Of a DNA stretch of 56,196 nt, positions 1 to 9,154 are shown piece after piece. Origin of the DNA: an uncultured Lentisphaeraceae bacterium (GTDB lineage Bacteria; Verrucomicrobiota; Kiritimatiellia; RFP12; DVOR01); the NCBI GenBank assembly GCA_949282555.1, contig CASDPK010000013.1, positions 1-56,196 of the forward strand. The letters are read 5' to 3'. The notes beneath the pieces are model-generated. The model ran no database searches and was not told where the DNA came from. It saw only the letters and a list, made by a program, of their open reading frames with translations. Position 1 is the stretch's first letter; the number at the start of each line of letters is the position of its first letter. The position numbers and the translations under genes were made by a program.

Positions 1-174
1 ACCTCGCCCCACTCCCTCCATCCTTCAGTGTCCAGTAAATGACGAACACCTTCCCACCCCTCTCACACCTTCGGTGTCTTTTCTATTTGACGAATAGCGC
101 CATTCTCTCTTCACCAACATACTGCACGAATCCTCAACGAGTGTGACAGAAGTGTACCCCCTAGCCCGCACGTT

Positions 175-183
175 TGCTATCCT
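175..183 (+). promoter_or_regulatory. Extended -10 promoter of mfd
   Basis: TGC-TATCCT, preceded by T residues. The hexamer ends only 6 bases before the mfd ATG at 190, and the bases between (AGTCGC) are not a Shine-Dalgarno sequence. A start site about 7 bases downstream of the -10 falls on the ATG, so a leaderless mRNA is inferred. Nothing else is recognised in bases 1-174. Confidence 0.55.
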
Positions 184-189
184 AGTCGC

Positions 190-3100
190 ATGAAGCGATT
201 GGCGGAAGTCGCGAAGCGATTTGAAACATTGTTGGCAGGGCTCCTTCCCCGTCAGGTGAAGGCTTTTGCCGTCGGCGATCTTCCAGTCCCGGTTGCAGTG
301 ATGACGGCGGCAGGGCTGGGCCAAGGCAGAACGCTACTTGTGACGCCAAGCCCGGCGACCGCCGATCAAGCCGAATCAGATGCCGCATTGCTCTTGCCAG
401 AGGTCCCCATCTTGCCTTTGGTTCCCGCCGATGATGAAGAGGCCTTGCTGACAGGGGAACGTGTGGCACAAGTCCGCGCCATCCTGACACAGCAAGGGCA
501 CAGCATCATCGTCACCTCCATCCATGCGCTCCTTCAGCCGGTGCCAGACCCGAAAGCGCTGGAGGCGGCAAGCCGAACGCTTAGCCTCAATGGCGAATTC
601 CCGTTTGAGACATTGCCTGAAACATTGACGGCGCTCGGATATGCCCGAGAAGAAATCGTCTCCGAACCCCTGACTTTCGCCGTGCGCGGAGGCATTTTGG
701 ACGTATGGCCAGCGGGTGCGGCACAGCCCGTGCGGGCGGAGTTCTTCGGGGACACGGTGGACGGACTGCGTGCCTTTGACCCGGCGACTCAATGTTCCGT
801 CGCACGCTTGGACACGCTCACGTTGGCGCCCGCGCCCTCTGCCAAGCTGAAAACGGCGCAATTGTTGCCCCAAATGCTGGATGCCACGGTTTTGGTCTTA
901 GACACGCCCGCTGTGGAGGCGGCGTTGGAACAACTTCGCCAGGTGTCGCGAACCGCGACGAACGCAGAATGGTTTGCGGCCCAACTGGCCAAATCCCCGC
1001 GTGTCTGCTGGTCTGGTGAACCCCTGCGCGAAGGAGTCCCTCCCGTTGCCTTGGTGGCACGCTCTGCCCAGGGTGTTCGGGCTTTGGCCGGAACGGGCGG
1101 AACGCATCATCCGGATTTCTATGCACGCATACGCAAGACGCTTCTGGCGGATCTCGATGCACGTGCGCGAAAGCGTGAAACCGTTGCCGTTTGTGCCGAC
1201 TCTGCGGCGGCCCGTGAACTCTTGAGTCATGAACTCCCGTCAGATTCAAAAGTCGCCGTTTTCCCCGAAGCGCTTTCACAAGGATTTGAAGTCGCCAATC
1301 TGCGCCTGACGATCGTTGCACAAAGCGACCTTTATCCAACACGGAGCGCATGGCGGGCACCCGCACGCATCTCACGTCCGGTGGCGGGGCAACGGTTGGA
1401 GTATGCCTTCGACGTGGAGCCCGGCGAGCTGGTGGTGCATCTCGAGCACGGCATTGGGCGCTTCCTCGGCCTTACGGAAATCGAGCTCGATGGTCGCCGA
1501 ACCGAGGTCTTTACCTTGGAATACGCCGATGGTGCGCGGCTTCATGTGCCAACCACCCACGCTCATCTGCTCTCACGCTATATTGGCCCCGACAGCCGCC
1601 GCGTGCGCCTGCACTCACTCGATGGCAAGCGATGGCGCAACGAACGTGAGGCGGCACAGCACGGCATTGAGGACTTGGCGGCAGGATTGCTGGAGACGCA
1701 GGCGCGGCGGCGCGTAATGCCGGGATTTGCCTTTGACCTCACGGACCCTTGGATTGCGGAGTTTGAAGCCCTCTTTCCTTGGCAAGAGACGCCGGACCAA
1801 ACGCGCGTCATTGCCGAAGTCAAGCGGGACATGGCCGCTCCCGTGGCAATGGATCGCTTGCTGTGCGGAGACGCCGGCTATGGCAAAACCGAGGTGGCCA
1901 TGCGGGCCGCCTTCATCGCCGTGGCCAACCACAAACAAGTGGCCGTCTTAGCACCCACAACGGTGCTTGCTGAGCAACACTATGCCACCTTTTGTGATCG
2001 AATGGCCCACTTCCCTGTGCGCATTGAGGTGCTCTCTCGCTTTCGCACGTTGGGCCAGCGCGCCAAGACACGCGAAGCTGCCGCCAAGGGACAAGTGGAC
2101 ATCCTCATTGGCACCCATGCCCTCCTCACTGAGAACATTCCCTTTCATGATCTCGGTCTCTTGATCGTGGATGAGGAACAGCGTTTCGGCGTTGCCCATA
2201 AGGAACGCCTAAAACGCTTGAGGGCACTGGTGGACGTGCTCACCATGAGTGCGACCCCCATCCCACGCACCCTCTACCTTTCCCTGACCGGCGCACGGGA
2301 TCTTTCTTTGCTTCAAACGCCACCGCAAAACCGTGTGGCAGTGGAAACCATCCTCCAGCGGGACGAGGACGCCCCCTTGGCCGCAGCGATCCGGAGAGAG
2401 CTCGCCCGTGGAGGGCAAGTCTTTTACCTCTACAACCGTGTGCGCACCATCGGGCGTGTCCACGAACGCCTCCGCCGCATCGTTCCCGAAGCCCGGATTC
2501 TTATCGGCCATGGGCAGATGCCCGCCGAAGCGCTTGCCGAGACCATGCGGGCCTTTGAACGCGGCGAAGCCGACATCCTTCTCTGCACCACCATCATCGA
2601 AAGCGGCATCGACATCCCCCGGGCAAATACCATCCTGATTGACCGTGCCGACCGATTTGGCTTGGCCGATCTCTATCAATTGCGCGGGCGCGTGGGACGC
2701 TCCGCCGTCAAGGGATTTGCCTATCTCCTGCTCCCCCCGGATGGGATGCTCGACAGCGACGGCCGCAGGAGGCTCCAGGCCCTCAAGCGCCACAGCGGGC
2801 TCGGTGCCGGATATGCCATCGCTTTGCGCGACTTGGAAATCCGCGGTTCCGGCAATCTGCTCGGGGCCGCGCAGAGCGGACACATCGCAGCCATTGGTTT
2901 CGGCCTTTATTGCCAGCTGTTGCGGCGCACGGTCGCCCGACTCAAAGGGGAGGCCGTGCCCAACCTCGTGGATGTGGAAATCACGCTCGACTTCCTTGAC
3001 GCCTCACCCGGCGCCTTGGGCCCCTCCGCCGCCTGCCTCCCTTATGGATATGTGGATGATGAGGCGCAACGGATGAATGCCTACCGCCGTGTGGCCGAGG

Positions 3101-3375
3101 CCATCAACCACCGGGAGCTCGACGATCTCCAAGCGGAATTGGCAGATCGGTATGGCCCCCTCCCCCCCGCCGCCCGGCGTGCATTGCGCTTGGCCCACCT
3201 AAGAATCCTCGCCGCCGAGCGAAACCTTGCCAAAATTGAGACCCGTCAAGGGCTCCTCACCTGTTTCTCAAAACCCAACCACGCCCCCGTGCGAGGCTTC
3301 ACACGGCTCCCGGTTCCGGAAGGTTCCGCGGATGACCGTCTCACGTGGCTCGAACGCCTTTTGCGCCGTCTGTGA
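190..3375 (+). CDS. mfd: Transcription-repair coupling factor Mfd
   Basis: ATP-dependent DNA translocase that removes RNA polymerase stalled at lesions and recruits UvrA. The 1061-residue protein is slightly shorter than the usual ~1150. Domains in order: an N-terminal UvrB-like region, an RNA polymerase-interacting (CarD-like) domain from about residue 413 (ELVVHLEHGIGRFLGL), a superfamily 2 helicase core with Walker A GDAGYGKTE near residue 560 and DEEQ near 661, and a C-terminal TRCF domain. ATG at 190 is the first in-frame start and sits directly behind a -10 element with no ribosome-binding site. The lipocalin gene follows after 48 bases and may be co-transcribed. Other repair genes in the window (nfo, mutS, recO) are in separate units. 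Confidence 0.97.
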   Translation: MKRLAEVAKRFETLLAGLLPRQVKAFAVGDLPVPVAVMTAAGLGQGRTLLVTPSPATADQAESDAALLLPEVPILPLVPADDEEALLTGERVAQVRAILTQQGHSIIVTSIHALLQPVPDPKALEAASRTLSLNGEFPFETLPETLTALGYAREEIVSEPLTFAVRGGILDVWPAGAAQPVRAEFFGDTVDGLRAFDPATQCSVARLDTLTLAPAPSAKLKTAQLLPQMLDATVLVLDTPAVEAALEQLRQVSRTATNAEWFAAQLAKSPRVCWSGEPLREGVPPVALVARSAQGVRALAGTGGTHHPDFYARIRKTLLADLDARARKRETVAVCADSAAARELLSHELPSDSKVAVFPEALSQGFEVANLRLTIVAQSDLYPTRSAWRAPARISRPVAGQRLEYAFDVEPGELVVHLEHGIGRFLGLTEIELDGRRTEVFTLEYADGARLHVPTTHAHLLSRYIGPDSRRVRLHSLDGKRWRNEREAAQHGIEDLAAGLLETQARRRVMPGFAFDLTDPWIAEFEALFPWQETPDQTRVIAEVKRDMAAPVAMDRLLCGDAGYGKTEVAMRAAFIAVANHKQVAVLAPTTVLAEQHYATFCDRMAHFPVRIEVLSRFRTLGQRAKTREAAAKGQVDILIGTHALLTENIPFHDLGLLIVDEEQRFGVAHKERLKRLRALVDVLTMSATPIPRTLYLSLTGARDLSLLQTPPQNRVAVETILQRDEDAPLAAAIRRELARGGQVFYLYNRVRTIGRVHERLRRIVPEARILIGHGQMPAEALAETMRAFERGEADILLCTTIIESGIDIPRANTILIDRADRFGLADLYQLRGRVGRSAVKGFAYLLLPPDGMLDSDGRRRLQALKRHSGLGAGYAIALRDLEIRGSGNLLGAAQSGHIAAIGFGLYCQLLRRTVARLKGEAVPNLVDVEITLDFLDASPGALGPSAACLPYGYVDDEAQRMNAYRRVAEAINHRELDDLQAELADRYGPLPPAARRALRLAHLRILAAERNLAKIETRQGLLTCFSKPNHAPVRGFTRLPVPEGSADDRLTWLERLLRRL

Positions 3376-3423
3376 CAATCTCAACCTGGACAAAGGCGCA
3401 AGAAACAAAGAAATGGAGGTTAA

Positions 3424-3945
3424 ATGATGAAAACCATGGCTTTTCTCTGCGTGCTTGCCACCTTGCTGACGGGGTGCTCATCGACCCGTCCCAACAACGA
3501 TCTTGCAGCCATTACGCCGTTTGAGGCGGAAAGATACATGGGCACATGGCACGAAATTGCGCGTTTGCCGCAATGGTTCCAGCGCGGGATGAGCGACGTC
3601 ACCGCGACCTATTCCTTGGAAAACGGGCGGCTCAACATCCTGAATGCCGGCGTTCGGGACGGGGAACGAAAGACTGCGCAGGCTACCGGGTATTTTGCCG
3701 GAGAACCGAACGTTGGGCTCTTCCGCGTGACCTTCTTTTGGCCGTTCTATGCGGATTACAAAGTCCTTTGGGTGTCCCCGGCATATGATCAGGCATTGGT
3801 GACCTCAGAAGACCGCACATCGCTTTGGATTTTGGCACGCACCAAAACACTGGACAAAGAAACTGTGAACGCCCTTGTGGCGCGCGCGGAATCCATGGGG
3901 TTCGACATTTCCCAGTTGGAATGGTCCTCGGCCCAAAAGCAATAA
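3424..3945 (+). CDS. Lipocalin family outer-membrane lipoprotein (Blc-like)
   Basis: Bacterial lipocalins are membrane-anchored beta-barrels that bind lipids or other hydrophobic ligands. The 173-residue protein begins with a lipoprotein signal whose lipobox is LLTGC (lipidated Cys18). The lipocalin signature GTWHEIARLP follows, then GYFAGEPNVGLFRVTF and YKVLWVSPAYDQALVTSEDRTSLWILART, as in the Blc family. GGAGG sits 5 bases before the ATG. A second ATG follows at 3427 and is an equally possible start. The gene follows mfd closely and ends into the repeat-containing gap shared with the converging mnmA operon. Confidence 0.9.
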   Translation: MMKTMAFLCVLATLLTGCSSTRPNNDLAAITPFEAERYMGTWHEIARLPQWFQRGMSDVTATYSLENGRLNILNAGVRDGERKTAQATGYFAGEPNVGLFRVTFFWPFYADYKVLWVSPAYDQALVTSEDRTSLWILARTKTLDKETVNALVARAESMGFDISQLEWSSAQKQ

Positions 3946-3954
3946 GCGCAAGGC

Positions 3955-4090
3955 CACGCACCCCCACCTTGCGACTCGCCTGCGCTCTTCCTTCCCCGCC
4001 GTGCCTCATCGTGGGGTGCTCCGTATCGGCGGTTCGGATACGGAGCCTCGCGAGGTGAGATACGGAGCCCTCCGCGCGGAAGCCCATTCC
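3955..4090 (-). repeat. Dispersed intergenic inverted repeat, copy A
   Basis: GCTCCGTATC (4018-4027) and GATACGGAGC (4037-4046) form a perfect 10-bp inverted repeat with a 9-base loop. The palindrome CCTCGCGAGG (4046-4055) and another GATACGGAGC (4059-4068) follow. On the minus strand this reads CTCCGTATCTCACC..., matching copies B-F. It lies between the convergent lipocalin and mnmA genes and could form transcript-terminating hairpins, but it has no clear T-run. Confidence 0.75.
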
Positions 4091-4117
4091 GCCTCTCATG
4101 CGCTCACAGGCAATCGC

Positions 4118-5146
4118 TCACGCTTCGGCGAACGGCTGAATGATGCCACCGCCGAGGAGCCACGTGTCACGGTAAAACACGCACGCCTGTCCCGGCGTGA
4201 TCAACGCCTGCGGGACATCGGCAACCACGGTGCCATCATCGAAAACCGTACACGCAAACGGCGCGTGATGATAACGGCTGACGGCCTCACAACGCAACGG
4301 GAACGCGGACGGCACAAGCCATCGAAGCTCCCCCACCCTGAAGCGCGCCGTCAACAACGCCTCGCGCGGGCCAAGGGTGAGCGTGTTGCGGGCACGGTCA
4401 AACCCCACCACAAAGGCGCGTTCCCCCATGGCAACGCCAAGGCCGCGCCGCTGGCCGCGCGTGTAATTGGCAAGGCCTGTGTGCCGACCAAGGACACGCC
4501 CCTCCGTGTTGAGAATGTCTCCCGGGGTCGCCGTCTCCGGATGGCGCCGCTGAAGTTCCGGGCGGTAATCACCCTCCGGCAAAAAGCAGATGTCCTGACT
4601 CCCAGAGGCCAGACGCTTCTCCGGTATCGGCAAATCCCAGCGGCGGGCCAGCTCCACCACCTCACCCCGCGTGAAGTCCGCCAAGGGAAAAAGCGTTTCC
4701 TTGATTGCCTCCGGCGGAAGGGCATAAAGAAAATAACTTTGGTCTTTGGCGGCGTCGGCCGCGCGGCGAAGCGTGCATACGCCATGTTCCGGCTCCACCC
4801 CCACCCCGACATAATGCCCCGTGGCCATAAGACCGCCAATGGCACGGCGCAACGCCCCAAATTTGAGCAACGGATTGCACCATGCACAAGGATTCGGCGT
4901 GAGACCGGCCGCATAGGCGGCATAAAAGGGGGCCACGACCTCACGCTCGAAATCTTCCCGAAGGTCAACCACGTGCAGCGGCACACCCAAGGTTTCGGCC
5001 AAACGGACCGTTGCCTCGGAGGGAGACTCGGAAACCGTGAGCATATGCCAAGCTTCGACCGTGTACCCCTGCTCTTGCAGCAGACGGACACAAACGGCCG
5101 AATCCACGCCACCGGAGAACGCAACGCCAACGACAGGCCCACTCAT
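4118..5146 (-). CDS. mnmA: tRNA-specific 2-thiouridylase MnmA
   Basis: Catalyses ATP-dependent 2-thiolation of the wobble uridine (U34) in Lys, Glu and Gln tRNAs. The 342-residue protein has the PP-loop FSGGVDSAV near the N-terminus, the first catalytic cysteine in NPCAWCNPLLKFG, the second in SGSQDICFLPEGDY, and the family segments GRHTGLANYTRGQRRGLGV and PGQACVFY. It is the last gene of a minus-strand operon: its ATG overlaps the stop of the HAD-like gene in a four-base ATGA, which suggests translational coupling. No other tRNA thiolation genes are in the window. Confidence 0.96.
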   Translation of the reverse strand: MSGPVVGVAFSGGVDSAVCVRLLQEQGYTVEAWHMLTVSESPSEATVRLAETLGVPLHVVDLREDFEREVVAPFYAAYAAGLTPNPCAWCNPLLKFGALRRAIGGLMATGHYVGVGVEPEHGVCTLRRAADAAKDQSYFLYALPPEAIKETLFPLADFTRGEVVELARRWDLPIPEKRLASGSQDICFLPEGDYRPELQRRHPETATPGDILNTEGRVLGRHTGLANYTRGQRRGLGVAMGERAFVVGFDRARNTLTLGPREALLTARFRVGELRWLVPSAFPLRCEAVSRYHHAPFACTVFDDGTVVADVPQALITPGQACVFYRDTWLLGGGIIQPFAEA

Positions 5147-6114
5147 TCCAACGAGAGCTCCAGTTGGCCGGAAATCATCATCTTGTGCGCACCCTTCCCG
5201 TCGGAAGTGTCATAAACGCAGAACTTCACCGTGGGGAACCGCCGAACAAGCACGCGCTCGATATATTCCCGCACGGCTTCCACGTTGTGCGGGTCGTCGT
5301 CGGAAAACCCTATCGAAATGGGCAAACGCAAGGCATCCATGCCCGTGCGATCAAGGATGTCCACCAAATGCTCAATGAAATCGTGAATCGCAAAACGCTT
5401 GCGGTCTTCCTGCGTGCGCACCTCCGGTGCCTCATACACAAGCCGCGCATCGAACGCCGGAGATGTGATGGCATGGTAGCGATTCAGCGACAGGTAGCGG
5501 CGCAAAACCGCCGTCTGCGAGGGGAACGTTTGGACGCCGTCGAAACAATACGAGTAGCCCCGCAGGTTGATGAGCATGATCTCGCGCTCCACAGGCGTAA
5601 GCACACGCTCAATGAATCGCTCCACCCCCGCCCGCAACGTCTCCGCACGGTGGCCGCGGGCCGTCACAATGGCAAACAACCGACCCTCCACCAGCGTCTT
5701 GCGGAAGACATTGAAACTCGGCGGCGGAAGGCGCCGCCCCTCCGCGATGTCGTCCAATGCCCGATCCAAATCGGCGATGAAACACCCGCCGCCCAAAGGC
5801 GTGCGCTCATCCTGAAACTCCACGAACGCCATCTCCCGCCGTCCCATGGGGAAGCGATAATGCGCCGTATCCTTTCGGATGACACTGAACGTGGAGGTCG
5901 TGCAGACGTGGGGAACCCAATTCCCATGCTCATCCAAGCGCTCCATATGGATGCGCGTGGGCATGCAGAGTACGTTGTCGTCCCAGTCAAAAACGTAATA
6001 CTTAAGGTCGCGCCCCCGCACGGATTCATTCACCCAGACGCCGTCCACATACGACAGCTTGGCCCCTCCAAAAGAGGCCAACGCAACGGCAGAGGCATCG
6101 GTGGACGAATTCAT
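5143..6114 (-). CDS. HAD-like hydrolase of unknown substrate
   Basis: 323 residues. An early VFDWDDNVL (Asp43, Asp45) matches HAD motif I (DxD). A later FAIVTARG resembles motif II, and ISIGFSDDDPHNV resembles the acidic motif IV. The long middle section (residues ~60-150) does not match a subfamily I know. No signal peptide is visible, so it is probably cytosolic. The start at 6114 was chosen because its ATG overlaps the stop of the upstream agmatinase gene (ATGA); a longer frame upstream would run far into that gene. It also overlaps mnmA by ATGA. A phosphatase or nucleotidase activity is inferred only; the substrate is unknown. Confidence 0.75.
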   Translation of the reverse strand: MNSSTDASAVALASFGGAKLSYVDGVWVNESVRGRDLKYYVFDWDDNVLCMPTRIHMERLDEHGNWVPHVCTTSTFSVIRKDTAHYRFPMGRREMAFVEFQDERTPLGGGCFIADLDRALDDIAEGRRLPPPSFNVFRKTLVEGRLFAIVTARGHRAETLRAGVERFIERVLTPVEREIMLINLRGYSYCFDGVQTFPSQTAVLRRYLSLNRYHAITSPAFDARLVYEAPEVRTQEDRKRFAIHDFIEHLVDILDRTGMDALRLPISIGFSDDDPHNVEAVREYIERVLVRRFPTVKFCVYDTSDGKGAHKMMISGQLELSLE

Positions 6115-6989
6115 CAGCGCATCAACCCCATCAGCCGTTGGGTCAACTTCGCGGCGGTGAAATCGGCATGATGCAATCCCTTGATGGGCGCCAGCTCCAC
6201 CACGTCGCATCCCACGATGTCATGGGTGGCGGCGATCTCACGCAACATGAAAAGCGCGGAATACCACATCAGTCCACCGGGGACGGGCGTTCCCGTCGCA
6301 GGCATCACCGACGGATCCAGCCCGTCGACGTCAAACGTCACATACACTTTCTTGGGGAACCCTTTGGGCAAGATCGGGGAGGGCGGCCCCTTGAGCGCCA
6401 ACGTTTCCCCATCCGCCGCAAAAAGCGTCTTGGGATTGGCCGCTCGATAAGCCGCTTCCTCCTCACAATAGGCCCGCGTGGCGAACTGCGCCACAGGAAA
6501 TCCCAGTTCATGGCAACGCCGCAACACACAAGCGTGCGAAAGCGGAGACCCTTCATACACATCGCGCAAGTCAGCGTGGGCATCGAAATGGACAATGCCA
6601 ATCTTTTCGCCGCGCACCTTGTAAGCCAGCAACGCCCCCAACGTCACCGTATGCTCCCCTCCGAGCATGACCGGATGAGCGCCGCAATCCAATGCCTCGC
6701 CGACGGCCTTCTCAATCGCCCGCAACCACGCTTCCGGATCTTTTGCCTTTGTGGCCGAAGGCCGAACCGCCGCACGTGTGAAGATGCCGCCCTCACACGG
6801 AAAGCCTCCGGCCTCAAACGCCTCCAACTGATCCGATGCCTCCAAAATGGCGGCCGGGCCTTTCGCCGCGCCGGAGCCATACGAGACCGAGAGCTCCATC
6901 GGCACGGGAATCACGTGAAACTTCGCCTTCTCCTTTGCGACAGGGGCATGCTCGGAACCGAGAAAGGGGACGGAATTTGCAGGCGTCAT
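6114..6989 (-). CDS. speB: Agmatinase/arginase family ureohydrolase
   Basis: Binuclear manganese enzyme that releases urea from agmatine (to putrescine) or a related guanidino compound. The 291-residue protein has the family metal-binding motifs GGEHT, HFDAHADLRD, SHAC and TFDVDGLDPS. Length fits the ~300-residue family. Substrate cannot be fixed from sequence: agmatine is most likely, but arginine and formiminoglutamate hydrolases share the motifs. The ATG overlaps the stop of the EF-hand membrane protein gene (ATGA), and the stop overlaps the HAD-like gene. No arginine decarboxylase or spermidine synthase is present nearby. Confidence 0.88.
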   Translation of the reverse strand: MTPANSVPFLGSEHAPVAKEKAKFHVIPVPMELSVSYGSGAAKGPAAILEASDQLEAFEAGGFPCEGGIFTRAAVRPSATKAKDPEAWLRAIEKAVGEALDCGAHPVMLGGEHTVTLGALLAYKVRGEKIGIVHFDAHADLRDVYEGSPLSHACVLRRCHELGFPVAQFATRAYCEEEAAYRAANPKTLFAADGETLALKGPPSPILPKGFPKKVYVTFDVDGLDPSVMPATGTPVPGGLMWYSALFMLREIAATHDIVGCDVVELAPIKGLHHADFTAAKLTQRLMGLMR

Positions 6990-9121
6990 TTCGTGGGGAT
7001 CTCCATAGATGTAGAAACAGGAACAGAATCCGGAGCAACAGCCGTCGCCGCCCGATTACGCGGCGACCACGGACAGAAGAACCAACCAAGCACACCGATG
7101 ATCACAAGCAACACTGTGAGCGATAGCACCAGCATCGGCCATCGGCGCACACGTGTCATCGGCGGAGCAGGCACAAACCTACGGCCCAACCAAACGGCAC
7201 GCCGCGTGAAAAAGCGTCCCAAGGCAGGGGTCAACCCAATGCGGCGGTTGACGGCCCATCCGGAAGCATTGAGGATGGGGGCCAAATCCCGCCGCCGCAG
7301 ACGGAGCCAAGTAAGAAAAACATTCGGAAGAGAGACCGCGAGGATGATTCCCAACACCACAAGCCCTGTCTTCCAGAGAGGGGTATTCGTCAATGTTGCA
7401 ACGATTCCCGCAACTGCCGTTGCGACAAAAGAAAGCGCAATGCCCAGCGTCGCAACGGATGCCGTCGTTGCCCCACCATTCGCCGAGACGCCAGGACCTT
7501 TCCCACGATCCGCCTCGGCCAGAGTCGTTTCAGCGCGCGAGGCCAGCGCGGCGGAGGCGTCTTTCCCTGCGACCAACTTCCGCGTGGTCTCGGAAATCGC
7601 AACACCAATCCGCCGCCAAGGTGCAAAAAAGGCTTCCCCAACGCTCATGACGCTTGGGACCAAATGCACCAACGTTGCCTCCCAATCCCGTCCGTCCAAA
7701 TCGAAGAAGATTCCATTGCGTCCCACCGCCAACGTCGCTGCGGAGCCCGCCGTGAAAACGACACAAAGGGTGCGGGTTTCGCCTGTCGCTGGGCGCGTAA
7801 TCGAACAATAGGCCAAACAACAGTTAGAGCCGCCTGCGGCGGCCGCATGGGCAACGGCGGCTTTTTCGACTGGGAAACAGAGGGTGCAGGCCCGTCCGTC
7901 CATGAAAAGCGTCCCCGTTTGAAAAAGAGCACGGGCCTGCGGCGGATAGAGATCCTCAACATTGACAAAGTTGCGCAGAAATCGCAGAAAGCCGACGCGC
8001 AACGTCAACAACCGCCGCAAATCATCAAAGGCCGACGCGAGAGGAGCTTGGGCAGAATCTTCCGCCAACGCCGCTGAAAAGGCTGCCCGCCCGGCAGGGG
8101 CCTCCACCACCGCCCAACCCGCCTCCGTCATGCGGTCAAAGACATCCGCACAGGCTGGACGTTGGGCAACCCATGCGGCAAACGGCGCCACCGTCTCCCA
8201 CACACGTTTCCACAACTCCGGCGTCAAAGATCGGGCTTCCGGTTCCAACGCCTCGGCCAAGGCGGCCACGAGGGCCATATCGGCGGCGTCCTCCGGGTTG
8301 ATCCCGTCCGAAAACGACAACGCCCGTGCATCCGCCGAAGGAAGCGCCACGGGGCCATTGGCCAACTCTTTCGCAGAACAGGGAATCGCAATTTCCCCCG
8401 CCGCAGCCGGATTGTAGCGAAGCAAGTCACAGTTCAGGAAGTATGCCGCCACCTTCTCCTTCAACCGCATCACCGCGGCCGTGACGGCATCAGAGGCAAG
8501 GTCTCCTGGCAGTCTTTCCTTGGGCTCATCTGCACGCCACGTCCGGTAAGCTTCACGCGCCACATCAAAGGCCTTCAGAGCTTCCGCTGAAACACCAAGT
8601 GCCCCATTTGCGGAAGGCGTTCCGCCTGTGACGGCAATCACAGCCTCTCCCAACGGCACAAACTCCGCCCCAGCGGCATCCGTCGGAACAACGCCGTCAC
8701 CATTGGCCCTTGACGCTCGAAAACAGTCGAACGCCTCACCAAGCGTTGAGGAGGTGAGCACTTCACCATTAGGTGCCAAGCGTGCAAACAAAACCGCCAA
8801 CGGAGCCCCCTCTGGGGTTCCGCCAGCGATGTCATCATTCGAAAGCCCCTGGCTCGGCGAAAAAAGCTTGTCGAAGGAACTCAGGCGCGGTTTCAACCAC
8901 TCCACGGCCGCAAGAACTTCCGGCAACCGCACCCTTCCATCGCCGTCCGTGTCCAGAGCCCGAAGGACCGACTCGCCCTCCGGCCCCATCGCCGTGACGG
9001 CACAAGAAAGCATCAACCACACGTTGGGGTCAAGTTCCGTCAAATGCGCAATGTCATCACCGGCACGCAGGCGCACCTGCACCGTTCCGGCAATGACACT
9101 GAACGCAAAGTCATGCGCCAT
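6986..9121 (-). CDS. EF-hand, membrane-anchored protein of unknown function
   Basis: 711 residues from the chosen ATG, which has GGGG about 6 bases upstream; an ATG at 9133 and a GTG at 9154 are alternatives. A canonical 12-residue EF-hand loop, DTDGDGRVRLPE, lies at about 57-68, so calcium binding is likely. A long Ala-rich soluble region follows. The C-terminal quarter has two adjacent hydrophobic helices (about 560-580 and 585-605), a basic segment (LRRRDLAPILNASGWAVNRR) and a last helix (about 662-682). No signal peptide is visible. I do not recognise the family. It sits between the aminotransferase and speB with short or negative spacing, so it is part of the same operon. Confidence 0.75.
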   Translation of the reverse strand: MAHDFAFSVIAGTVQVRLRAGDDIAHLTELDPNVWLMLSCAVTAMGPEGESVLRALDTDGDGRVRLPEVLAAVEWLKPRLSSFDKLFSPSQGLSNDDIAGGTPEGAPLAVLFARLAPNGEVLTSSTLGEAFDCFRASRANGDGVVPTDAAGAEFVPLGEAVIAVTGGTPSANGALGVSAEALKAFDVAREAYRTWRADEPKERLPGDLASDAVTAAVMRLKEKVAAYFLNCDLLRYNPAAAGEIAIPCSAKELANGPVALPSADARALSFSDGINPEDAADMALVAALAEALEPEARSLTPELWKRVWETVAPFAAWVAQRPACADVFDRMTEAGWAVVEAPAGRAAFSAALAEDSAQAPLASAFDDLRRLLTLRVGFLRFLRNFVNVEDLYPPQARALFQTGTLFMDGRACTLCFPVEKAAVAHAAAAGGSNCCLAYCSITRPATGETRTLCVVFTAGSAATLAVGRNGIFFDLDGRDWEATLVHLVPSVMSVGEAFFAPWRRIGVAISETTRKLVAGKDASAALASRAETTLAEADRGKGPGVSANGGATTASVATLGIALSFVATAVAGIVATLTNTPLWKTGLVVLGIILAVSLPNVFLTWLRLRRRDLAPILNASGWAVNRRIGLTPALGRFFTRRAVWLGRRFVPAPPMTRVRRWPMLVLSLTVLLVIIGVLGWFFCPWSPRNRAATAVAPDSVPVSTSMEIPTK

Positions 9122-9154
9122 GGACAACCCCATAACCGTGACGCTACGCCCCAC

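Noticed and set aside
3547..3560. TGGCACGAAATTGC, similar to a sigma-54 -24/-12 promoter
   Set aside because: The GG-GC spacing is one base short, and it lies inside the lipocalin gene, coding for its conserved GTWHEIA segment.
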